Part shown: positions 11,101-21,800 of the stretch, piece after piece | Position numbering within the stretch: the first letter of the stretch is position 1 | How the letters are laid out: each line of letters opens with the position of its first letter | Assembly: GCA_017506865.1 (NCBI GenBank) | Contig: JAFCMP010000079.1 | Location: forward strand, 496,001-560,000 | Direction of reading: 5' to 3' | Length of the DNA stretch: 64,000 nucleotides | DNA from: Tribonema minus | Lineage: Eukaryota; Sar; Xanthophyceae; Tribonematales; Tribonemataceae | Notes under the pieces: model-generated | Told to the model about the DNA's origin: nothing | Databases searched by the model: none | What the model saw: only the letters and a program-made list of their open reading frames with translations | Translations under genes and position numbers: made by a program

Positions 11101-14100
11101 GGGGCGCTGTCAGGCATGCTGAGGCACACGCTGATTGTCTGTATTGATGATATACTGAAGCACATGCTCGAGTCATGTGCTCGGCAGTGTGACCCGGTGT
11201 TGAGGACGTCTCTCGGGTACAAACTGCGGGACAGTTGGCAAAATTGTTTGTAAACACGGGCTCTCTCGGACTTGAATATTTACGATCGCTGACAACACTT
11301 CTGGGTGCCATCATACACGCAAGCCAGCCAGTGACACGCAGAGGCGCGATTTGTCCGGCGACTACTAGTTACAATCCCAAACTTTAATGTTGACTCCCGC
11401 ACCGTCGTCCAGAATGTGCCGCTTTTGGCTTGAGATGCAGCCGGCGGCGGAGCACTGCAACCTGCGGGCCGAGCACATAAGTGCGGCAGCAGTGGCGGCG
11501 CTGCTTTGAAGCAGCACTTTGAAGCGCGCACGAGCAGCCACGTTCAGCGGCGGACACTCCGAGCGCGCTTTACATTCCAGCCCCCCTCTCAGGGGCCGGC
11601 TTCAACCTCTGAAGTCTCGAACCCGATTGCCATCGCCGTGCGCAGGCGCGGAAACCGAGGCGCAGCTCGCGGCGGCGCGCGACGAGCTGCGCGGCGAGCG
11701 CGCTGCCGCGGCGGCGGAGGCGGCACGGCTTCAGGCAGCGCTTGGCGAGGCGCAGGAGAGGGCCGCGGCGCTGCTGCGCGCACACAACGGCGAGCGGCAG
11801 CGCGCAGCGGACGCGGAGGCGGCGGCAGCGGCGGCGGAGGCGCGCGCGCGGGAGGCAGCGGCGGCACGCACGATGGCCGAGGCACAGGTCCGTGTATGCT
11901 GTTGCGGCCGCATCGGAGCGGCTATGTCTGGCCTCGGGTGATAACGACGTGCAGCAACTGGCAGGCTGGCTGCGTCAAGCGGGGAGATGACGATGAGCAG
12001 CAGCTGCTGCACTCACTTTACGCGCTCAGTCCCTTCATCATGCGCAACGCAACACGAGGAGCTGTAAACACCACTGAGAGTGGTGCGTAGTGACTGCCAT
12101 ACCGCAGGCCCTTGATGCCGCTTTCAGCAGGTACCATCTGGTGCTGCCGCTGCCTCCGCATGCCCTCACCACGCTGTACTGGTTGCGCGAAACGACAGGC
12201 GCAGCAGCTGGAGCAGCGGCTCGCGCACGTGCTGGCGGAGCAGCAGGCGGCAGCGGCGGCGGGCAGCAATGGCGGCGGCAGCGAAGCAGCCAGCGCGCAG
12301 GCCAGCGCGCAAGCACAGTGGGAGGTGTACAGAGCGGAGGCGGCGGCGGCGGCGACGGAGCTCGCGGCGGCGCGCGCCGCTGCCGCCGTTCTGCAGGCCG
12401 ACACGCAGCGCGCCTCCGCGCAGCTGCAGCGCGAGTCCGACGCGCGCGAGGCCGCCGAATCCCGCGCGAGCGCTGCCGAGGGCCGCGCCGCCGCAGCGGA
12501 GGCGCGCGGCGCGGCGCTGGAGGCGGCGGCGCAGCACGACGCTGCGCAGCTGCAGCAGGCGCGCGCCGCCGCCGCTGGCGCCGCGGACGGCGCGCAGCTC
12601 GCAGAGGAGGCTCGCCGGTTGTCTGCGCAGCTGGAGCAGCAGGCGGCGGAAGCGGCGCGGCTGCGTGCGGACCTGGCGGCGGCGGCAGCGCAGCGCGAGC
12701 GCGACAGCGGCGCGCTGGCGGTGCTGGAGGCGCAGGCGCGTGCGTCGATGGAGGCGCTGCGTGCGCAGCTCGACGCCGCCGTGCGCGCGGCGGCGCAAGA
12801 GCGGGCGGAGCTGCTGCGGCGCGTGGCGCAGGCGGAGGCGGCAGCAGCGGCGGCGGCGGCGGCGGCGAGCGACCCGCGGGCGCGGCGGCCCAGCGCGGCG
12901 CTGCAGGAAGCGGCGGCGGCGGAACCGGTGGCGGCAGCTGTGGCGGAGGCGGAAACGGCGCGCGAGGCGGCGGCGGCGCAGTGCCACGACTTCGAGGCGC
13001 GGCTGGCACAGGCCGCCCGCGAGCACGGCCTCGTGAGCGAGCAGCTCGTGCAGGCGCGCGCGGCGAGCGAGGACAGGGAGGGCGAGGTCGGGGATCTGCG
13101 CGCGGCGCTGGCAGCGGCGCAGAAGAGCCTGAGGGCGGCGCTCGACGGCGCTGCCGCGGAGGCCGCCAAGACGCGCAGTGCGCAGCAGCAGGAGGCGACG
13201 GCGGCGGCGGCGGTGCAGCGCAGCGCCGCGGACGTCGCGTGGCACAAGGACCAGGCCGCGGCGATGGCGTCGGCAGCCGAGGCCGGCAGGGCGCGTGAGG
13301 GCGCGCTGTCGGCGGAGGCGGGCGCCGCGCGCGCTGCGGCTAATGACGCTGTCGCTCAGCAACACGCGGCCGAGCTGCAGCTCAGAGCCGCTCTCGCCAA
13401 GCTGCAGCGGCTGCGGCAGGCGCCGCAGCCCGCAGCTGCTGCCGACGCTGCAGCGGCTGCTGCGCCGGCGCTGTCCAGTGCTGCGGAGGGCAGTGGCGGC
13501 GGTGGCGAAGCAGCACGGGTGGCGGTTGATGCGGCGGCGGCGGCGGTGGCGGCAGCTGCGCCAATCGCCGCTGCTGCTGCCCTTCCGCAGCAGCAGCACG
13601 TTGACGCTCGCCCTCGGTACCCTGGCGTGAGATCAGGCGCGCTGCCTGCGGCACGCGGCGGTGCGGCTGCTGCTGGCGGCAGCAGCGGCCGGCGCGGCGC
13701 GGAGACGCCGTGCAGCATCAGCAGCGCGGAGTGCAGCCCCATGCCTGCGCCTGCACCCGCAGCGCTGGACCAGCCTTCCAGGTCCGTTGGCAGCAATGCG
13801 TCACATGGGGGGTTCTTTGATTCGGCATGTATTGAAAGCAGCGATGCCCCACATGGGCGGTTCCTTGATACTAGATTCATCAAGTGCGCGCGTGCCTAGG
13901 GTATGTGCACGTGTGTGTGTAAGTGTGTGTGTGCGCGCGCGTGTGCACATGGCAGCATCAGCGGCCGTTGCGAGTGCCGTTGCAGGTATCAAGGCTTGTG
14001 ATGCCGGTGATGATTTGTGCCTACTTTCTTGGTGCAGATAGCGCCTCGTGCAACGTTCCGGCATGTAGCTGATCAGACCAGATCACCACCGCAAATAATT

Positions 14101-14950
14101 AGCACAAGCGAGCCTGCCCGAAGCGGCCCGCCGCCGCTCACGGGGACCAACTTCAACCTCTGCCCGCAGCGCTGTCGTCACACTTGTCCTCTCCTGTGTG
14201 ATATCCGCTGCAGCCCGGAACGCCCCGCCAGGCACGACAGGCCGCACGCCGCGCGCCGCGACGGCTGGGCGTCCGAGGACAGAGACTCCGACTTCACGTC
14301 CGTGTCCGACGGCGTCACCACCGACAGCATGGCGGAGGACGGCAGCCTCCTCGACGCGCTGCTGCGCCAGCTGGTCACGACGGAGGACAGCAGCGTCGGG
14401 CCTGCCCATGGCCACCGCCACGGCGGCGGTGGCGACGCGCACCGGCGCGGCCGCCGCGGCCACCATCACCACGGCGCTACAAATGAACGCGACGACAGCA
14501 GCATCGCCGACGATCGCGACTGGCGCCGCGCGAGCAGCGCCGGCGCGGAGCGGCGGCGGCGGCGGCCCGGCGGCGCGCGCAGCGGCGGCGGCGGCGGCGG
14601 CGGCGGCGACGCGCTGCAGTACTGGGCGCGCAAGCTGGACGTCGAGCGCCGCGTGCTGGCGCAGGCGCAGCGCGTCGTGGCGCAGCAGAAGGAGCGGCTG
14701 CGGCGGCGGCAGGCGCGCCTCGCGGAGTGCCAGGGGCGCTGGCGCGAGCAGCGGCGGCGCGGCGAGCGCGCGCACGACGGCGGCGGCGGCGGCAGCAGCG
14801 GCGGCGGCGCGCGCGCGCTCGCCGCCGCCAAGCCGCTGCTGGACGAGGAGGTGCGCGCGCTGAACCGCCTCGTGGCGCACCTGCACACGAGCCACGCGTG
14901 GCTGCGGGAGCGCGCGCGCAAGCTGGCGGCGCTGGAGGCGGCGGTGGCGC

Positions 14951-14990
<40 letters not shown>

Positions 14991-16809
14991 GTCCACTGAC
15001 GGCGGCAGCGTCGACAGCGCCGCGGACTTTGCGGAGCTGCGGCGCATGCAGCGCGAGCTGGAGCGCGATCTGGACGCGTTTGCGCACGGCGGCGCCGCGT
15101 GGCCGGGTGAGATGAGATGCGCATTGCGCTGCGTACGTTCGTCGCGGGCGCTCGCAGCGCTCTGTGCGGTCGTGTGCTGCAGAGCGCTGCCACACGCGCA
15201 CGGCGGCCGCCGCTGCAGCTGTTGCGTGTCACGTCCGCTCTCTGCACGCCTTTCTGTGATCACTGGCGCGTGCGCTGACTGCGTGCGCAAATGGTCCTGA
15301 GCAGTATGATACAAGCCACAAGAAGTATGTATACCAGTACCAGAAGTTTTCCAAACACCCCCTTCCTGACAGAATTGGCATGGAATCGTTTGCATTCTGT
15401 TCCAAGTCGTGGACCGAAACCCCACTCTTAGCCCTAGTGTCTGGCGCCTTGCGCGGAGCTGATGCCCTCATCCCCCTCGTTGTGGAGCATCCCCACGGCC
15501 GGCTCGCACAGATTGCGTCAGATCCTGTACATTCTATGATAACGTGTTTCACCAACAAGCTGGACATTCCTGCTGTCCCGGTGCGTGCCAGCAGGCGCCC
15601 CCCCCCCGCAGCAGCACCGCCACCAGCGGCGCCACGACGCGCCAACGCACGCAGACGTGGCGGCAGACTTGGCCATGCGGCAGTGGCTCGCGCGCAGCGG
15701 CGGCGGCGGCGGTGGCAACGATGACGCAGCCTTCACGCGCGCGCTGGCGGCAGCGGCGCCGCCGCAGGCGTTCAGGGTGGCGGAGCGGCGGCAGGCGCTG
15801 GCGCACATCGCCGTGGCCTCGCACGTGGACTGGCTGCACGGGCTGCGGCAGGAGATGGAGGCGTACCGGTAAGTCACCTGCTGCCGGGAGGGGGTTGAAG
15901 CGGATATGGTGAATGTTAAAGTTGATGTGCAGATAGTATCGGTGAATCACCTGCCGGGAAGGGGAGTTGAAGAGGACATGGTGCATGGTGAAGTTGATGT
16001 TTGGATAGTATCGGTGAGTCACCTGCCGGGAAGGGAGTTGAAGTGGATGGTGGTGAAGGTTGAAGTTGCTGTACGGATGGCGTTTACGCGTGGGCGGGCG
16101 GGAATGGGTGGGCGACGCAAAGGGTTTTGAGTTGCGTGCCGTGGACTTCACCTCCATGCTGATGGTCCATGTGATTAAAGTTCAGGTAAGACATGGCCAT
16201 GCTGCGCCGAGGGGCCAGCAAACCTTTAAAATTAGATCAACCAATCCTTTCCAGGTCTGCATCTACGAAGCTCATGTTCGTGAACGCATGCGGGGGGATA
16301 GATACATTTAGCACCAAATGACACAACAGTGTCGTGTGTGCAGTACTGCCTCATCGTGCCTGTGCTACCATACGCCAAGCTAAGCTTGGCACTCAGGTCT
16401 TTGAACGCTGCTGCGCCGCGCTGCTGCGTGTGCTGTTGCAACTTGAACTTCGCAATCACCCTTGACGCCTCTTGCTACTCACAGATATACCAGCAGCAGC
16501 GCTCCACACTGTCCCCAGCGCTCACGAACCCCCAAGCTCCTCCACGCTTAGACGCAAGTATATCAATATAAGCAGCAGCAGCGGTCCTCACTGCCCTCAG
16601 CTCCTCCACTCTTAGACGCACTGACAGCACCGTGCCGCCGCCATTGCGTGTTGCCGTGTCTTCACAGATTTGGCTGTCACCCCGCAGGGGCTTCGCCGCC
16701 GAGACTGTACTACGACATGCACGACATTAGCGCCGCCGCGGACGCGCTGCTCTCGCCGCGCAGCACCAGACCGCGGCGCCCCTCGCGCAGGCACGCGCAG
16801 GAGGTCTAG
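8172..16809 (+). CDS. CEP164: CEP164-like transition-fibre (distal appendage) protein
   Basis: CEP164 sits on the distal appendages of basal bodies and is needed for docking and ciliogenesis. Eight exons (8172-9650, 9857-9970, 10398-10962, 11646-11887, 12199-13781, 14214-15106, 15592-15868, 16668-16809) join in phase to 1,764 residues (human 1,460). The N terminus matches CEP164 closely: ILEEEIDPNYVPTEEEV, then the WW domain (LPEHWKPC, EIYYFNF, STWDHPCDDYYRKLYEEE). A Ser/Ala/Gly-rich linker follows, then a coiled coil of several hundred residues that is extremely Ala-rich (repeats such as AAAEEA, LRAAAA, RDELRGERAAA). A C-terminal helical part includes DALQYWARKLDVERRVLAQAQ and ends LLSPRST..RHAQEV. 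Except for the WW region, the assignment rests on architecture. Exon 7 may start at 15592 or 15595. Splitting into two genes is possible but unnecessary, because every phase agrees. Confidence 0.85.
15868..16083 (+). repeat. Three tandem copies of the CEP164 intron 7 donor region
   Basis: Intron 7 begins with three consecutive copies of a 72 bp unit, starting near 15868, 15940 and 16012. Each starts with a donor-like CGGTRARTCACCTG and continues with GTTGAAG and GTTGATG or GTTGAAGTTG. The first is the donor implied by reading phase. A further imperfect duplication lies at about 16494-16625, containing CTCCTCCACGCTTAGACGCA and a close relative. Confidence 0.85.
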
Positions 16810-18823
16810 CCAGAAACTTCAATGAGTTGAAGTTTGCACTGCTGGAGCCTCACCCCCACACTGTCGGGATGCGAGCACTCCCGTCGTCGTCGTTGCCAGT
16901 GTGCATCCGTGCCCCCCCCCCCCCTTTGCCCCCCCTCCCCCGGTGTCAGTGATTGCATCTTCAATTGGCACGGGCAGACTTTGGCAGTGGAGGCGTGATG
17001 CATGCTCCAGCCCCCCGCAGCCCCCTCGCAGGCTGGAGCTGGCAACAACCTGGGTCAGCAGCAGGCTTTGTTTTGCGGCGACAGCAGTTGCAACAGTTGA
17101 TGTTGAAGTGCCTTGTGAAGCAAGCCCCTGCACCTGACCTCGCCAACAATGGTGCATTGGGGGACTAGGCATGCAACGCATGTTGGGTGGGCTGCATAGC
17201 AGCAAGACCGTCAATGCTGGGCCCTGTTGCTGCCTGCCGTTCGATGCGTGCATGGGTGGGAGGCTGTTCTATCCACCAAGGGCACTTGTGAGGTGCACAG
17301 CACTGAGTAATCACTTTTTGAAATTCATTGCAAATGTTTTCTCGACACTTTTTTTGTCCTGCTTGTCCCCAATAATGTGCACATATGGGGCCAAGCGTTT
17401 GCATGCATATGCAGAGCAATACAGTAGAGGTTTTGTGTGGTGCTTACATACACCGGAAAGGTGTTTGTGCTAGTACTTCTGTCTGCAAAACAAACTCGGT
17501 CATTCGCGGTGGCTCAAGCGAATTTGACAATGCTGGCACTTGAAAGGTCGCGCGTTCGCGTCAGCCCAGGGTCGATGCCTTTCTGGCACTGATCGGCGTG
17601 GTGAACGCCACCCAGAATAGTGCTAAGTGTGCCAAATCCTTTTTTTCCAGAAACCAGTGCAGATAGGCTGCTGCGTTGAAGCAAACTTGTTGGTTGCATA
17701 GGCAACCCGGCCTCCCTTGGGGCCTCTGTATGCATACAAGTCCGCAAAGTACAAACATGGAGGTTCTTCCTGCTTCACACTGCAGAGATGTGTTCTGATG
17801 CATGTCGCCCTCATGTGCACACAGGGCTAGCGTCTGAACTAAACTCTTGCGCCAAACACGTTGCGCCAGTGTGTTGCGCCAGTTGCGCCAGCTGCTCCGG
17901 CAAGTGACTCGTGGCGCAACTGGCGATACTCGCACGTTTACTCACGAGTTTACTCATTACTCGCAAGTTTACTCGCGAGTTTTGCCTAGGGTTAGTGCTA
18001 GGGTTAGCCATTCCCGTAACCCTAACCCTTATGTAGGCTGTATTGGCCTTAATAGTGACTGTAGAAGCACTAGAAGCCTTAATAGAGTTGCGCCATGGCT
18101 AAACTAGTTTAGCCAGGGGGCTCGAAACCCAAAGTCAGTTGCGCGCCAAGGCCGTCTGAGTTTAGACGCTAGCCCTGTGTGCACATCAGCCGGGGTCTGG
18201 AGGTGCAGTGGTGGTCCTGATGCCCACCCCTTGTGGCCATTGCGACTGGTCAGCTACAGTGCTGTTGGAGGCCAGGCTACCTGCATCTGAAGGCGTGACC
18301 TGCCGTGTGGTCGATGGAGTAGCATGTGATCATGATGACGCGAGCAGTGCGCGAGCATTTGCGACACACGCGAGAACGCAAGCAAGCGCCCGTGTTTCAT
18401 GACCAGATGGCATCTGCTGCCTCGCATGGCCAGCGGGTCAAGTTCCACAAGCCGATCAAATCAGTATGTGCAAATTGTGCAACAGAATCGTGGTGCAAAG
18501 CTGTATGAACAGTGGGAGCGTCGCACTTAATGTCGGCACACACGCACAAGAGAGAAACGCCTCTGGGCAAGCGTACAACGTGCATGTAATGTTGCGCCTG
18601 CCACGGCCGGCGCGCCACGCGCGTGGGCACGCGCAGCAGCGCATGTGACTGTGACTCAGACTGTGACTCAAGAAATGTGACTCGTCTCAGCAGCCAGCAG
18701 CAGAAGATGAAGGGCATCAGCACAGCAATGCCCCGACCCCGACATTTCTGTGCGCAGCATGCGCAAAGCTTGGCGTCAGTGCATCCCTGGGTGCGATTTG
18801 TGACTCCGACTCTGACTCTCGCC
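16810..18823. other. CEP164 to UBA3 spacer (convergent), no confident gene
   Basis: This 2 kb region lies between the 3' ends of CEP164 (+) and UBA3 (-). It contains TTGAAGT-type motifs (16819-16836), a C-rich stretch (16913-16937), a short minisatellite of ACTCGCRAGTTT-like units (17928-17978) and a head-to-head telomere-like array (17988-18030). Minus-strand frames near 17620-17820 (containing FADLYAYRGPKGGRVAYATNKF-like composition) and a plus frame near 18326-18508 look protein-like but have no recognisable domain or splice model. They may be decayed exons. Confidence 0.35.
17988..18030. repeat. Head-to-head telomere-like repeats
   Basis: AGGGTTAG units (17988-18009) are followed after about ten bases by CCCTAACCCT units (18019-18031). 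The inverted order TTAGGG then CCCTAA is that expected of two telomere ends joined together, or of a palindromic insertion. Confidence 0.7.
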
Positions 18824-21800
18824 TCAGGAAAACTTGATCACGGCGCCGAGCGCTGTCCCCTGGCCCCACGCCGGATCCGTAACTGTCAGCTCGTCGCCGT
18901 CGGCGCAGAGCTCGCTGAGCGGCAGGTCCAGGTTGGGCTCGGTCTGCGCTCGCAGCGCCGGCGGCGCCTGGGCCGATAGCAAGGAAGGAACGCGGCGCGC
19001 GCGTGCGTCAGAGCGGTGAAGGGCATGCCGTATGCATGGTAGGCGGCGAGGGGAGGGGCAGCTCTGACGCAGTCTGCATCGCACTGCGATTGGTGACGTG
19101 CGCACATTCAAAGTTTGCTCCAAGAGGCGTGCGGCCGGCCGCACTCTACGCAGACTTCAACAAATTCCTCACAACACGCAGCCAGAGGGGGGGCAACGGC
19201 GCTGCAAACTTCAAGACAACACAAGCGTCGAGCGCTGCGGCAGCCCCCTCCTCCCCGGGACTCACCTGCATGAAGAGCACGCGCGAGGGGTGCGTCACCG
19301 ACGGCTTGCGGATCTTTAGCGCGGCGCCGCCGAGGTGGTCCGCGATGAACGCGCGCAGCGTCGTCGCGGCGGGGACGCGGAACGTGCGGCGCGGCGCCCC
19401 GCACACGACGCAGTCCGCGCGGCGCTCGAGCGCCATGGTGCTGCCGTACACGCCCGTGACGCCGTTGTACATGAGGTAGGTGTTGAGGACGTGGCCCGCG
19501 TAGGTGACGAGCTTGACGACCTCGAGCGCGCACGCGGCCGAGACGACGGCGTTCGTGCTCGCGACCGCGGGGATCACGTTCTGCGCGGCAGGGAGGGTTG
19601 GGGGGGGGGGGGGCGTTAGAGAGGGGAAGGCGGCGCTGGTGGCTGCAGGGCGGCACGCAGCGCTGCAGCGGCGCTCACGTCACCGCTGCCGTGTCCCAAG
19701 TCGTTCAGAATTCGTTCAGATTTTGCACCCCGCCTTCGGGCTCGATATCAGTGCTCTGCTGATTTTGTTAGAGCAGCAAGTTTGGGCATTTCATGAATGC
19801 AGTAACATGTGTTGCCAATGTACGCTGATACTGCTGATGTCTCGAAGCAAGCGTTTGATCTGCGGCGAGTAAGCCACGCGCGAGTGGCGGCGAAAAGGAG
19901 TCAGAGTTCACGAGTCTGAGGTCACGAGTCAGAGTTCAAGAGTCAAGGTTCAATTGTCTGACTTCACGAGTCGGCGACGCGCTGCACCTTGACCACGCCG
20001 ACAGTGAGCATGTGCGTGACGCCGGGTATCTGGTGCAGCTCCGCGCGCGAGTCGCGGCGAAAGGGAGTTAGAGTTCACAAGTCAGAGTTCACGAGTCTGA
20101 GTTAACGAGTCAGCGGCGCGCCGCACCTTGACCACGCCGACGGTGAGCATGTACGTGACGTCGGGTATCTGGTGCTGCTCCGCGCGCTCCTGCGCCCTCT
20201 CGTGGATCCACTTCATGTGCTCCGGGTCGTCCTTGTCCAGCTTCTTGTCGGGGAATGCCTGGCACGTTTGGGGGGGGGGGGGGAGGGGGGGCGGGGGGTC
20301 AGATGTGCCTGAAGTCGGAGGTTCACTTGGCGTGGAGGGGGGGGGGGGGAGGGGGGGGGGCAGATGTGTCTGAAGTCAGCGCGCAGATGCTCAGAAAACC
20401 ATCAGCGGAGCGGGTGTTGCTGATGAGGGTTGAACTGAGGTCTAGAACCTCAAGCAGAGATCAAAACACACAAGGATGAAGGAGCAGTAAGAGGGGGGCT
20501 GTCAAAGTCGCCCGCAACATCAACGTCAAAGCTCAGAAAACCATCAGCAGAGCAGGTGTTGCTAAGGAGGGTAAGATTTGAGGACAAGGACTCAAGCAGG
20601 ACATCAAAACACACAAATGTGAAGGAGCAGCAAGGGGGGGGGAGGGAGCTGTCAAAGTCGCCTGTAACATCAACTTCAAAGCTAAGGCAACCATCACCAG
20701 CGCAGGTGTTGCTAAGGGTGTTGGCGTTGAGGTCTAGCACCTTCAAGCGGGGGATCAAAGACACAAGGATGAAAGAGCAGGAAGGGGGAGGCATGCAGGC
20801 CATCAGGGCAGCGCACATTCGACAGTGAGAGCACAGCATCAATGTGGGGTCAGGTGCACCGCAAGGCCCTTGTCAACGCCGCACGCAACTTCAACTTCAA
20901 GCGGCAGGTACCTGCGGCCACTGCAGCAGGTGCGCTGTGGAGAGTTAAGGTTGGAAATGAAGTCTGCGACTCAGGCAGGAATTCAAAAGAGCAGCTGTCA
21001 GCGCCGCCCGCAACAGCAACTTCAAGCGGCGGGCACCTGCGGCCACTGCAGCAGGTGCGCGTAGCTGATGCAGTGCTCCGGCAGGCGCGGCGTGTCCGCG
21101 ATGGTGCACATGGGGAACACGCGCTGCGGCGGGAACAGGTCCAGGCTGCACTCGAAGCAGCTCGTGTGGCGCGGCAGGATGACGCGCGCGTGCCCCTTGA
21201 ACCCCTCCGTGCCGCCGTCGACAAAGGGTATGATGGTATCGGGGTCGATCACGTTGCCGTCGTCGTCGATTTCTGCGAGGCTGCGGCGCGCGCGCGCGCG
21301 CGCGGGAGCGAGCGAACGAGGAGCGCTGACACAGATGCGATGACTCGGATTAAGACTCAGAGTTGCGGTCGTCCAGCGTAGAGCAGTGCAGTACGCGGAG
21401 GTTTTGCTCACGTGTGGTGTAATGCGCTTGAAACGTCAGTGGCTTGGGTCCCTGAGCTGTTGTCAGAAGACTGATGTGGATCGGGATTTGCATGCGCGCT
21501 GGCAGCACGCTGTGCAGGGCATCATCGTGCCGAAATTGTCCATGTTAAATGCATATGGCACCATGGCACGAGGCAGGGTATGTTTGCAGATACGCAACTG
21601 CTTCTGAACCCTAACCCTAACCCTCATTCTGACCACAGCCCTACACCACCCTGGCTAGGTATGTATGTATAAATGCTGACGTACAGCACCTCGGCGCACA
21701 CAAACTGCACACACGTCAAGCACGCATCACAAATCTTAACACCTGACCCTTATCCTCGCCCCGCCCCAACCCTGGCCCTAAAACTCATCTAGCCCTCACA

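Noticed and set aside
10253..11314. 353-residue minus-strand frame, and the similar 12018-13247 frame
   Set aside because: Both are Ala/Ser/Arg monotony on the strand opposite CEP164 coiled-coil exons that join in phase and follow a conserved WW domain.
17537..17590. A tRNA-like segment near GGTCGCGCGTTCGCGTCAG
   Set aside because: I could not fold a complete cloverleaf with a conserved T-loop; no tRNA in the window could be supported by eye.
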